From contig NC_056540.1 of NCBI RefSeq assembly GCF_910596095.1, forward strand, positions 29,360,001 through 29,424,000: DNA of 64,000 bases. Direction: 5' to 3'. The stretch is from Thunnus maccoyii. Its lineage: Eukaryota; Chordata; Actinopteri; Scombriformes; Scombridae. Positions 15,575 through 29,400 of this stretch are shown here, piece by piece. The notes beneath the pieces are model-generated. The model saw nothing but the letters and a program-made list of their open reading frames with translations. It had not been told where the DNA came from and ran no database searches. The position numbers and the translations under genes were made by a program. Every line of letters begins with the position of its first letter. The stretch's first letter is position 1.

Positions 15575-15765
15575 TCAAGTGTTTGACCTTCATGTGCAGA
15601 ACGATGTCGGACGCTGGGAGGCTGTTTTCACCTTCATCTGCTGGAGGAGGAAAAGTTTCTCTGTGCTCAACTTAAATTTTATTTAACACGTTTACCTGCA
15701 ACCAGCGTGAGATCACAACTAGTTTGGAGCCAATTGTGGTTCAATATGCAACAAGAACGGATTTT
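15575..15765 (+). repeat. Repeat family A copy 2 (partial)
   Basis: The family landmarks appear in order: CTTCATGTGCAGAACGATGT, TTCATCTGCTGGAGGAGGAA, AAGTTTCTCTGTGCTCA and ATCACAACTAGTTTGGAGCC. It lies in the tail-to-tail spacer between ncbp1 and slc49a3. The rest of 15766-16730 shows no gene. Confidence 0.8.
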
Positions 15766-16734
15766 ACAGTGAAGAAAGTATCTTTGTGTCCATCAGTTGA
15801 ACTTTGGAAATGAACTGTATTTGCCTTTTCATAGATTCTGGATTTTTTAACAAGATAAGAATCTTAATGTGCTCTTCAGATGACCATATCTGAGAAAACT
15901 GGAAATATAAAGTTAGATAAGCCTGTTTCCTCTTCAAGAAAAACAAAAGAACACATAACTCATCATGTCATTTTAATCATGTTAGTTATTTACAGTATTA
16001 TGAACACATTAACTCCCAAAAGAAAGATTTGTCAGCTTTAATAAGGACACTTTTTACAATCTTAAAAAAAAAGGCATACAGACATGTCACTCATACATTA
16101 CCATATATACAATATCTATATGTGCATCAATGACACCACAGTTCATTTTAATATTCAACAGAATCAGTACTGACCATCTTTATTGCACAAACGTCTTTGT
16201 CTTTAATGCTTCCAACCTGTTTCAGAGCGTCTGTTAGTATTTGAACATCTTGGGTGGTGTTATTTGGTTTTTTTTCTTCCACAGTACAAACACACATAAA
16301 TCAACATGATGAGATTACAACAGTGTTATTCTGTTTGGTTTATCTGCTCATCGACATGTTTGGTCTGAAACAAGCAGAAAAAATCTGCTTTAATGTCTAA
16401 AATGATAACATTTTAAAACTGTGTTAGTCAGCAGCACCGTTCAAAGTGGTTTTATTGCAGTTTGATCAAACGTTCATCAGTGTATGTTTCTTATTTCTAT
16501 ACATATGTGCCCATGATGATGTGACATCACATCCAGATGTTTCAAGCAGCTCCGTCGGAGTCTGACAGCAGAAAAATGTTTGTGTGATCAGAAACTTCAG
16601 GTTTTGTCGTCAGTATGCTAAAGAAACAACAAGCGTCTCCACAGTTAAAGAAGGTAACACAGTTTGTCCTGCTGTGTTGTGAGTCGGGCAACAGTTCAGG
16701 TCTTTGCTTTGGTGACTGATGGAGGAAATCCTGA

Positions 16735-17115
16735 GAATTTAGACAAAACACTGAGGGAAACATCTGGCTCTTTAGCTGCTGAATGCTCCGCTATGTTCAC
16801 CAGCTAGTCTACAGCTAACTGTGTCTGTTTCCTGTTTGGTGCTGAGCAGGTCGTGTACAGTGGCTTTTTAGAGCTTTTTTTTATGTAAGTGGCTACCTGC
16901 TGCTGCCGATAACAACACTATGAGAGCCGTGAGAGTCAACCAAAACAGTAAAGTTGCAGCCAGACAGATAAACAATGAGATGAAACTCGTTATAAAGCTC
17001 CGTAAAGCTGAGAGGAGCTGCAGAGTCACTGATAATTCTCTATGAGCAACACCTCTGACACTACACACAGTTATTTGATGCATTATTTTTTTTATAAAAA
17101 AATATCAATTACAGC
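16735..17115 (+). repeat. Repeat family F copy 1
   Basis: GAGGGAAACATCTGGCTCTT, GCTGAATGCTCCGCTATGTT, ATGAGAGCCGTGAGAGT and GAGCAACACCTCTGACACT recur in the same order in the copy at 53480. On the minus strand it carries a 71-codon ORF (16868-17083) with a hydrophobic middle. That ORF resembles one in the 53480 copy and is treated as part of the repeat, not as a gene. Confidence 0.8.
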
Positions 17116-17198
17116 CACATAATTAATGCAGGAAAGTTACATTTTTATGTCCACTTTCCCTGCTAACTAGTTACTGGAAATAGTGTGTCTGTGATGCA

Positions 17199-17204
17199 TT
17201 TATT
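17199..17204 (-). other. Candidate polyadenylation signal of slc49a3
   Basis: AATAAA on the minus strand, about 300 nt past the slc49a3 stop. A second AATAAA lies at 16179-16184, so a longer 3' UTR is possible. Confidence 0.45.
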
Positions 17205-17499
17205 GAATGAACAATGAGAATAATCTGCTGAGTGTATTTCTGCAGATAAACAGTGGATGAGCTTCTAAGGGTTACATGTTACTTGTTAGTAGCTACAGTA
17301 TGAAGGTAGTTTCTGGTTTTGGCCCCGACGTCATACAAAAGAATTAATACACACAGGAATGTCTTGCTTTAAAAAAAAAACTATTTTACCCATAAATCAG
17401 AGGTTACATAAACTAAAACAAACTGCTTTTCAACCCTGTTTCGTACCAAATAAAACAGACTGTAGTCCGTGTCATGGTGTGAGCGACCCGTGAGCAGGT

Positions 17500-20400
17500 T
17501 CACGTCTCCACCGCCGGAGCGTGCTCAGCGGCGGTGGAGACGTTGCTTTGTTTGGTCCCGTAGGTGGCGGCTTCTTCAGCCTCCAGTCGTCTGTACCGCG
17601 TGTGGAAGAAAATAACGAAGCAGCAGGTGAAAAGGCTGCAGAGTCCTGCCATCACCAGCATGGGCACTGACGGAGGAAAACAAACAGTTACTGGAGTCAG
17701 TAAACAGAAAGATACTCCAGTTCAGCCACTTATCAAGTCTTTGTTGCTTTAAACCAAAACAAAGTAAAAAAAAAGAGCAGACGGAGTGAGTGTGAGGACG
17801 CTGCGAGGTTTGTTTCTCCTTCGTTAGAGGTTCACAGTGTGACCTACCCCTCCAGCTCAGGACCGCATCGCCGCACGTTGACAGCGGAGAGTCAGCGATC
17901 CGATTGGTCAAAGCCTGAAGGAGGATTATGTAGAGAACAGACTGGATCTGTCTGGAGAAGATCACAAGGAAACAATCACTATTAATATAAATAAGAAAGA
18001 CCAAAATGAGGAATTAAAAAATACTTTAGTCTCTGTAATCTGTGATTGATCTCACAGGAGGACAGAAGAAAAGCTGCCAATGTAATAATAATATAAACCA
18101 TCAGTTATGGTTGTTTGGTTTTGTTTGAAGTCCAGGAACTGATCAGAGTTTAAATGTTTTTAAAACATTGTCTCATTGATTGTGAGCATCTTGTTATCTT
18201 TAATCTGCCTCTCACACAATAACATAATAAAACAGATGAAATCTGATTTAAAGAATGTAAAATACAAATCTGGATGGAAATAAGATAAAACATCTGCAGC
18301 AAAAGAAAAAGACAATTTATTGTCTTTTTAACTCACTTTGAGGGATTATGGCTGCATTATCAACTAGGAACAACTAAATGCCAAACATTCATTGTTTCCA
18401 GCTTCTTTATTAGGAAGAATTACTGCTTTTCTTGCTGTACATTGAATCATTTTTGGGTTTCAGACTGTTTAGACTGTTTCAGGCTTTAGGACGTGATGCA
18501 GGGTGTTTTTCACTATTTTCTGACATTTAATAAACCAAACGATTAATGGATTAATTAACAAAATAATGTGCAGATTAATCAATAATGAACATAATTGTTG
18601 CAGCCCTGTAATCAACAACCCGTTTCTCCTTGTTTTCCTCTCTATATTCTATTTAAAGCACATTCTGAGCTGCTAATTCACTGTGAACTGCTGTAAACAG
18701 TTTTCTTTCAGCAGAAACCATTAAATAATAAAAGATAATTAAGTTTTAACTGATCTGCACCATTTAGAAAATCCAGATATATTTGGAAAACCCTTGATCA
18801 GACTTTTACATGTATGTTTTGCTCAGACATCAGTAGTACCCTGATATGAAGATGAGTCCGGCTGATGTTGCTTCTCCGACTGGGTACGAACACTCGACGG
18901 ACAGCTCCATGGCAACCGGGTAAATGGAGAAACCGAAAAAGCCAAAGAGAGAGCAGACGGCGGCCACGGCGGCTTTCTGCTCTCGCATCTGAGACACCTG
19001 GAAAGATTCAAGAAACACAAACTTTATCAACACTACAGTGTTTAAGTTAGTCATGTTAGTATCATGAAACCTTCTCTCCATCAGCAACAGAGGGTTTGTT
19101 TTCTAAAATATATCAAAACACTTTAGCCGTTTGAACAGATGATTTGCTGTTTTCAACCTGTAACTAAAAAAACTTCATTAAAACAAACTTCCACTCGTCA
19201 TCAGACTGTTTCCTCTGCTTTAAATAAACAAGTCTTCATCTTTCAACCCTCACTGTGTGGTGTTCTCACCACTGAGAAGGCGATGCACGCCAGAGCGGTG
19301 AGGCTCATGTTGATCTTCGTGGCTTCGGTGAACTTCTTGGTTTTGTCCACGTAGAGACCCAGCACGCCGGCGCCCACGACGCCAAACACGATGAAGAGAG
19401 CGCCGCACAAGCCGGCAAAGTCCTGCAGAGATGAGATGTTACAGGTTTATTAAATATCATCAGAGCGTGTTTCTAAAACAAAATGCATCTAGTATGTTGG
19501 AGACATTTGGTTCCATCTGTTACTGAAAATAATTTTAACTGTTGAAACAGACATTTATATACTTTTAATATTAGTATTTATTTAGTCTTTGCTCTTATTT
19601 TTGCTCACATTCATTGCTGTGTGTGTAAAACCACAAACATTTATTCTCATATATGCTGCATGTGTTGATTTTATTGCTCATCTGATAACAATAACACCTA
19701 ATTGACCCCCTAATGAATCAATATGGAGTCTTATCCTGTGGCGTGCTTACGTTGGTGTATCCCTGCACACACAGGATCTGCTCCAGCAGTGTGGAGAAGC
19801 AGGTGAAGACAGCGATGCCGGAGCCGAAGCACAGCAGCAGCACGAGGTAGGCTTTGTTCTTCAGTAACTGAGGAGGAGACAGAGAGAGAGAGAGCTCGTT
19901 AAGAAAAGACTGATCGTCCAAGGAGAACGAGGTCACTGTACCGCCAAAATAAAAGTATCAGCTCACAAAGAGAACATGAAAACTGAAAATAAAAGATAAT
20001 GCCAAAGTGATCAAACAAATACAAAATGAATTTGCTGTAAACAAAAGAATAGGATTTGAACATGTCCAACAGAATCAAAGTGGGAGAACTAGACTGGATG
20101 CAGGTTTCCCTCCCAAACCAGCATTAAAATGCCGCTGAGCAAGACACTGAGTCCTCCAGAGACCAGCAGCAATGTTGCTACAACATAAACCAAACTGTTT
20201 AGATTTACACGTGAATTTCTGTGTCTAATTATTTTCTTTAGGGCTCCAACTAACCATTATTTTCATTATCAATGATTTTAATCAATTAACAGTCCATAAA
20301 ATGTTAGAAAATCATCAAAAATGTCAATCAGTGTTTCCCAAAGATGTCTTCTTTTGTCAACAGTCAACAACCCAAAGATAGTTGGGAGTTCAGTTTAAAA

Positions 20401-23400
20401 TCATATGAGGATTAAAGAAACTAAAAATATTCACATTAAGAAGCTGGAACAAGAGAATTTTAGCTTTTTTTTTTAATTAATCACTTATCAAAATACTTTG
20501 CCTCAAAGGGTTTTACAAACTGTACAACACACAACACACTCTCCTCTTAACACCTTACTTTGAATAAGGAAGCAGAAACAACCTTTACAGTTATTGTTGT
20601 TAAAGGGAAACTCACATCAGAAGACCAGTTTACTAGTTGTCAGCCAGTGAAATCAGCTGTAACAGTCTGAGAAAATAAACTGTAACAAAGTGTTACAAAA
20701 GACAGGAACGTTTACCAACCAGGGCCGGTGTCCTGGAAAAACTATTGAGTTGCATTATGGGAACTGTAGGATCCACTGTTGCAGCTTTAACATACTACTG
20801 ACTACAGACTTACAGTCAGGATGTGTCGGCCTCCGCCACATTGATTTTGAGACTTTAATCTGCCTCTCACACAAAATCCCACCTTTATGGAAGTGCAGTA
20901 AAAAGACTACAACTAATACTGAAGACTGTTTTTAAAAAAAATGAAAATACAGAATATTAATCAAATTTTGAAAACCCTAGGAAACATCTCTCCCAAACTT
21001 CCTCCCTTGTTAAAAGATAATTCAAGCATAAATTAAACCCAAATTGTAAAATCCTGAAATTATCCTTTAACATGGAACATGGGATGTTTTTTGGTGTGCT
21101 GGTTGTCACATATCTGTTACCCCATTTACACCCACCACTGAAATACAATGTATAGTTAAATATCTGATCCGGTTCTAGAAAACTAAACATGAAGGGAAAC
21201 ATCAGATCTGCCACCATGAAACTTGTGCAATAAATTATTAGAAAAGACAAATCCAGGAGGTAGAAATAAAATATCAGCAGCAGATTCAGGTGAAAATGTC
21301 ATTGAGGAGGGTAAGAACATCCTCACTGCAGGTAGAAAAGTCATCACCACACACACACTCATCATCGGCCCGGTTAGAAACGACATCGCTGCGGAGAGAA
21401 ATGTCAGTCGCTGCAGGTAGAAACTCCGTCGCCGCGGGTAACGCTGCTGCTGCTGCTGCTGCTGCTGGTGCAGAGGAGGTGAATGAAGTGTCATTGTCCA
21501 GCTTATAAATGCTGTCAGTAGAAATGTCATGTTGTGAGTAGAAACTAGATTCTACTAGTGAATATTTTTATTAGTGATTAATCCATAAATTCTTTTTTTT
21601 CAGTTCATCTTTTAAACTATAAGATGTCGATGTGGAAGCAGCTGCATGTTTGTAATATTTAACTATAATACAAAGATGAGTAACGCTTTGATGAGTGGTG
21701 GATTGTTTCTGTTTTGTTATGTATATCTTGTGACGTAAAACACATTTTCACAAATTAAATCTAATCTAATCTGATTTAATCTAATCAGTTTCAGGAGCTC
21801 AACGTGACATCTTCAAAATGTTTGTGTTGTTCGACTGACAGTCGACAACACAAAGAGATTCAGTTAAAAAAGATGAAAAGCAGGAAATCCCCACATCTGA
21901 GAAGCTGAAGGAGGGAATGTCCTGCATTTTTTTGTTGAATCACTTAAAACTGTAAACTAATTTCCTCTGAATGAACCAACTATCATCATTTCAGCACTGA
22001 TAGAAACACTGCAGCTACAGTATCAATAACATCATTGTGAGCATGAGCAGCAGATACTGTACCAACACCAGCTGACCTGAGTACGATCCACCTTAACAAC
22101 ATCAGCAGTGTTTTAGATTAAACTATATTGTTTTTAATGAAGTTACTTAAGTGTTCAACTGCATTTTAATGAGGTTTTAAAATGAATATCATAAACATCT
22201 GTAAACGTATGAGTGATTGGCTCCTTCTGGTTTCCTTCTGGTCTGGTTTCCTGCCTGTCTATCTGAATATTTGATTATTGCACCCAGATGATGATGATGA
22301 TGATTCATGATAAACTCTTCAGTCGTTATGGAGTTGGATGTAGTAAAGAGGCTCAGCCAGAGTCCAGATATTAAATATGATGATTTTATTTGTCTTTGTG
22401 CATCTGTCCAATTACTTTTTAATCCCTAAACTTTGGGTACTATGTGTTAAAAGAGCTTTACCTCACACACAGTTCTTTCTATGTTGATGTAAACCTGCTC
22501 ATATTAAAGCTGAGACTTGGCCTGAAGGACAAATACGTGTAAAAATGTCTCCAAATACTTTCTGTCTGGACTGTACGTGCAGAGTTTGACACTAGGAGGC
22601 TGCAGGAGGAAAGTTTCTCTGTGCTCACCTTAAATCTCAGTTCAAGGCGTGTACGTGCAAGAATGATTTTATGACATCACAGCTAGTTTGGACCGGTACT
22701 GCTCCCATATGCAGTGAGTGATGAGTGTGAGTGTGATGTGAAGACGTGAAAGCTCCAGCACATCTGTCTTCTCTGTCCTCGTGCGTCCTTACCAGTTTGA
22801 TCCCCTGTACGAAGGGCTCGGAGGTGGAGAGCTCAGCGCTGGCTGACGGCGGCGTCGGGGGGGCGCTGCTCCGTATCCCGACTGTTGCTAGGAAACAGAT
22901 GATGCATGCGGGGATTGCATAGGCAAGCAGCTGGAGGAGGAAAACACAGGTAATATGATGATAAATGGATGTTAGCACCTTAAATCAAAGACCGTTTATC
23001 ATCATTAGCAGGGTGAGGCGCTCAGAGCCACAGATACACACCGGTTCAACTGCTGCAATCCCACAATGCACTGAGGGAGTCCTGTGATTCTAGGCCGACC
23101 TTGTCAAGCCATGTTTATTTGAGGGGGGGGGGGGTGTTAAGTAGGGCTGCAACTAACGATCATATGATGATTATTTTCTCAATTAATTGACTAGTTGTTT
23201 GGAAAAAATGCTAAAATGTCTTGTTTTGTGCCGACCAACAGTCCACAACCCGAAGATGTTTAGTTTAAAATCACAGAATGAATAAAGATGTCAGAAAATA
23301 TTCACATTTAAGAAGCTGGAACCAGAAAATTTGGGCATTTTTCTCTTTAAAAATGCAGTTAAGTGGGATGTGCCATAAATGAATGGACGTGTAGTTCATC

Positions 23401-26400
23401 TGATTTTATTTATATGGTAATATCTGTAAATATTTGCTGTATCTGCACGACACATTCTGATACATTCATACATCTGTTTACACATCTGGCTCAGAGAGCT
23501 TCAACAGCAGCTGGTTCAACTTTTACATCATTAAAGCTGCAACAATGAGTTTTTTGGGCCAGTTGGGAGCAGGAGAAGTGTACAGCAGGCTAATAAATAT
23601 ACAATGCAAACGGTTGTTTATTTACACATAAACAGAGCATCATTATCATACTTTTGAGAAATACTTCTGGCTCTTTAGCGGCTAAATGCTCAGTCGCTAA
23701 CAATGTCTGCTTGGCATGTAGCAGGGCGGAGGGTTTATCAAGAGTTTGTTTGCTTTTCCCTCCCAGATTATATCCAACTGGTCTATTAAACTGGTTCAAT
23801 GATCAAAGGTGAATCAAAACTAATTGGTGACACTGAACTGCCGGAGTCCTTCACAACACAGAAGACTTCCTCTTAGTTCAACTCACCAAGGTGGGGATGC
23901 GTGCAGATGTTTCAGCCATCACGGGTGACATGATGTTAGCGAGGAGGACGCCCAGGGGATTGGCTGAGGAGGGAAACCAGAAGTGGGAGTTATTCTGGCT
24001 TCTGTCCTAAATAAAGAATCAATGCTGACTTACTACACTTTCTATTCCCAGTTTCAGACGTCTCAGTTCTTATCTTTAAATACTGAATACATAAAAAAGC
24101 TTCTTCTTCTACTTGCTCTTATTTGGTCTCTTTTCATTAAGTCTAGAAATTTCTATAGAACTTATTTCTCTTCCTTTACACAATAAAACCATAAATCAAA
24201 TGAACTGTTTTATGCTGGTTAATCATCTCTGGACGTTACTGTGTACACATGAGCCTCCCTAAACTTTACAGCACACGCTGACACTGAAACTGACGACAAC
24301 TGGTCAACATGACACAAAGCACAAAGAAATATATGACTCACAAATAATAATGTAAATAATAATAACACTGACAACAATAATAGTAACCACGAAACTTTAT
24401 TTAAGTAACATTGTTTAAATTTTGGGTCAAATAATCTAGGAAAATAAATGATTAAGAAACATTTATAGAAAAAGTAAATTATTGTCTTTTAGACAATCTG
24501 AGGGATTAAACACCAACAGTGAAACTCGTATCTTCTTTTTTCCACAAGGGCTGATTTTTTTTTAGTTTTGCTCTGTACTTTTTACCTAAATGTTTTTCAT
24601 CAATCTGATATTTTTCAAGCCTCACCTGCATTTCGCTGTGTTTTTTCTATTAAAGTTTGGTCCAGTTTTACCAAAATTCACAAGCTGTTGTCATTATTTA
24701 ATCAGCCGAATGTGTTTTTTTTGCAAAAGGAAAGGACCTCTGATGATGGATGGGCCAAAAAAAAGTAAAATAAGTAGTTTTCTTTTCCTCAGTTGCCATT
24801 AAACAACTCCACATGTGAAACAGCTTTTAGACGTTCAAAGGTTTATTAGCTGCTCATGTGACCGACAGATTAAACAAAACGATAAGATTGTTACTTTCAA
24901 CAAAGTCAAAAGTAATAATCAAACATGTTCCATGATTTCAAAGCATCTGATAATAATTAGAATGCAAGTTATTCCTGCTTTCTTTCATATTATATTATCT
25001 TTTATATTATTATATCTGATTCCCATCAAGTTGCTAAAGTCACACTGAGCTCTCAGTAATAATAAACAGTAATTCACTCACACATGGAGGCGATGGTGTT
25101 AGCCGTGGCGCGCTGGTGGTCGGGGAACCAGAGAGCTGCCAGCTTGGTGGGGGTGAAGATGATGAGGGGCTGAGCCAGGGCACCGAGGGTCTGACCCGAC
25201 ATCACTACTATGTATCGGACTGTAAAACTTTCACCCGGCAGGGTCCCCAAGTAGCGCAGCAGGGCTCCGAACATGTTCAACCAGGACCCCAGAATCAGCT
25301 GCAAAGTCCAGATAGCAGAGAGGTGAAAGGTCAGACGCATTCAAGAGATTATCCACATTTTATTCCTCCGTCTTCGGTACCGAGAGATAACTGCTGTAAC
25401 TGTTCTGCACTTCACTGTATCACTGCTCATGTTTACTACACAGTTCTTTGTCTACACACAACACAACATCAGTTCTCGTGCAACAGACAATTTGTCCCAG
25501 GATAGAGCTGCTAGATGCCCAGTCATTGGAAAAACCTTTATAAAGTTTACGTCACACAATGTATGCATTAAAGAAAAGACACAGAGACATTTATTTATAT
25601 GTTAGTTATGTTATAATATTACACAAAACAACCACACTAAGAGTGTACAGTCAGTTGTACTTGTATATTACATTACATACATTATATGTGTATAATGTGT
25701 CACAGCAGCGCTTTGAGCTAAATGCTAACGTGTTTGATGTTTAGCAGGTTTATCATCCTGGTTTAGCCGACTAACATTTGTATTTCCAACACAAAGTGCA
25801 TCTGAGGCTGATGAGAATGTCGTTAGTTTTGCAGGTATTTAGTAAGTAATTACAATCTCAGAACGACAAACGTCAACCTGCTGGTGACACGAGAGGAAAA
25901 GTCAAAGAATCAACAAAGTCATCAGGATTCATCCTCCAGGAACCATGACAACCTATTCAAAGGTTGTTGAGATATTTCAGTTTAGAGCAAAACGATGGAC
26001 AAACAACTGTTAGACATTAAAATGTATCTGCCATTTCTTTGTATTATGTCGTTTCTGTCCTGATTTGTTGTAATTGTCTGTTTCTTGTTACAGTTTATTT
26101 CAAGGTTATTGTCATATTGTATTTATTCATCATTCATATTCAGTCACTTTGGAGGTTTTTGCTTGTTTTTCTTTTTAAAAATGATCTGACATGGTCTCAT
26201 GCCGTTACACCGACATGCTGAGTCACAGTTTAAAAACACGATTCCTCTTTTTAAACTACCAGTAAAGACTCCAGTGTGATTTCCTCTCTTGACACAGATG
26301 TCAGTTCCTTCAGTTTAGCTTCCTGTGCAGAAGCCTTCCAGCAGAAACATCTTTAAGACTATTAATATCTTTCTCCTCCTGGACTGTTGCTTTCCTCCAC

Positions 26401-29400
26401 ACTTCTAAAAGCCACTCGGTTAAATGTTTGTGTTGACCCGACAGTTTGAACTGGTATAATTAAACACATCCTCCAGTGTTAAAAAAAGGAACAGTAGGGT
26501 AGCTGGAAAATGTACAGGTTCATTATAATGTGTCAATGAAAACATGCTGATTATACAACAACACCTTATTAGTGTTCAGAGTGCAGTTTGTACCGTGATC
26601 CGAAGCCCGAAGGTGTCCAGCATCCAGGTGGTCCCGAAGCTGAGCGGTATGGCCACCACCATATAGACCAGTGATAACCAGTTGATATCCTCCAGACTGA
26701 CATTCAGGTACTCGGCAGACTGGTCTGCTACTGGTGCAAAGGTCAGCCATATCTGGGAACACACGTGACAGGTTTTATTCAAAACTTAGGTCTGTCTACT
26801 AAAAGTTCAAGCCGCTCTTATAAAATGACTGTTAATACTAATTTGGGGAAATAAAACGCACTATGGAAGACTAATAACGTCAATATTGACAAAAAAATAT
26901 TCAAAATGGTATTTGTAACTTGAGGATGGGATTGGTTGGTATTTCTTAAAGACTGAGATAAGAATGTAAGACACTAATTTTCTATGAAAATGTGATATTT
27001 ATTGTTTTGGAAAGGCAGCTTTAGATATGTTTGCACTTCTAAATACACAAATATTACATCATCAGCACCCTGCAGAAAGCTTAATGTAAGAAGTCCAGAT
27101 TTCAGGAATTAAAATGTGATTTTCTTATTGATGCTCGATAGTTTATAGATGCAACAATAATTGAAATGTTGCTTAAATATAGCACATATTTCCTATGTAC
27201 ACTTTACAATATCTTTTATTAAAAAATAAAAGATTAAAATATCTTAAAACAAATATCAAAATTGAGAAATGCATAAAAAAAGAGAAGAAGAAGAAGCAAA
27301 GTGATAGTCGGCTACATCAGAACATTAGCTGTGGATTTTTAGAAATAACACATCAGTCTGTTCTTTAAACAAATGATTTGTAAAACATGAATATCAGTTC
27401 AATCTTGACTGTGTGGTTTCTCTGTGTGGAATCGTTTTAAATCCTCGATCTGAGTACAGTTTCACCAGATGGGATAAAATCCCGAGTGACCTCTTGTAAA
27501 CCTGCTGTGTGTTAAGATTTGAGTCGACCCCGGCCAGCGTTTTAAAATGTCGACTCAGGACAAAGACGTGGTAAAAACTAAAGGCTGATGTCAGCAGGAT
27601 GCTGACGCTGAAGTTTCAGTCTCTGTCTGTGACGTCGGTTGATTTGTGCCACAGATGTCAGATAAGACTGCGGCGATTATTGACATTATCGATTAATCTA
27701 TTAATTGTTTTGTCTGTAAAATGTCAGAAAACAGTGAAAAATCGATCATAATAGTTTCCCAGAATCAATGATGATGTCTTTAAAACATCTTTTTTTGTCC
27801 GACCAACAGTCCAAAACCAAAAGATATTATCTAGATATTATAACTATCATGTATGAGAAAGAAAAGCATCAAATTGAACCCAGTTGAGAAGATGAAACCA
27901 GCATTTCTTTTGGACGTTTTTGCTTAAAAAAATGACTTAAATAATATTTTGATTAAAATAGTTGCTGATTAATTTTCTGTCCATCAACTAATCATTGCAG
28001 CTCTAGTTCATTAACATGATTAACTTATTTTATTACAGGATAATTTCAGCTGTGAATCAATGAAATTAGTGTATAACAACAATTTTATTTAATTATATTG
28101 TTGATTATATAATGATAAAAGTATGCTGTTAATAATAGATGAAAGGATCCTAAAATCTTTCATTATCTTTCAAAATTCCAATTGGTTGAATAACTTTAAG
28201 ATTCCTCATATTGAGTATTTTTAATGTGTAATAATATTTAAGATCTGATCAAACACATTGATTCTGCAATCTTAAGTATCAAAACATATCAACCCCAGTT
28301 TCTCAGTTTATCCTTTTAGTGGTCAGTCCTACAAAACCAGTCGCTTGTAGTCATGTGACCTGGGCATGAGAGTCACATGATTACAAAAGGAGGAAATGAG
28401 AAGACTTGCTGAGCTCATGTGAGACAGAAATGAATTTCTATGATTTAACCAGGCGTGTTCTTTCCATCTATGACCGCACATAACACAACATACAAGCCGT
28501 TCTGTCCAAACAGGCTACAACAGGACACCGACTGCTGCACAATCTGAGGACAGCAAGATAAATACTGTGATGCAAAAATACTGAAAAGGTGCAAAAATAC
28601 ATCCAAGAAAGAGACAACGGTCTGTAGAAAACTCACTGATGCTTAAAAGTTGAGACATTGTTGGTTTTGTTTATAATTTTAACCCATGTGTTTCTATTTG
28701 CAGAAGATTAACATACTGTAAATAACCATTTTACTGTCAGAATGATGTAGTGACTTAATTTATTAAATGTCATGTATTTCTGTTACTGGAGGATTTAGAG
28801 AAACATAGTTAACACAGCTACATTTCTGGTGGAGAAACCTGGTTTCTTGACCATGTATTCAGGTATATGAATATTTAAACATATGTGTCCGTCACAGAGA
28901 GATCACAGTACCTCTATGGCAGCAGTGCAGAGGGATAAAAGTGCACATTATTAGAACTAAATAATTAAATCCAAAGTCTCAGTTAAGCTGGAGCTAAAAT
29001 TAGGAATAGTTAATCCCCAAATAACTTGTTTTTTATAGCTTAACACAGACATTCAGAATATAAGTAAAACTATGGGCTCTTTCACTATACAGCATATAAG
29101 GAAATCTTATAAAAATACTTGGTGAGCATGTAAATATTTGTTAAACATTGACCAGATTACTGCAGCGCATGTTAACACATTCTCCGATTGTCTGCCGTAA
29201 CCTGATTCTTCCGAGTTTTCTTTGGCGCACATAAACACAGTGAACCAACATCAAGGTTACGATACTACAACGTAAATCTCATAACAAGGTCAACAACACT
29301 GAATCTGACTGCTGATAAATTAACCCAGCATTTATACACTCACACTAACCGGGAGAACTGCGTAGTAGCAACAGAAGTGTAATTAGGGTGAAAAAAGCAG

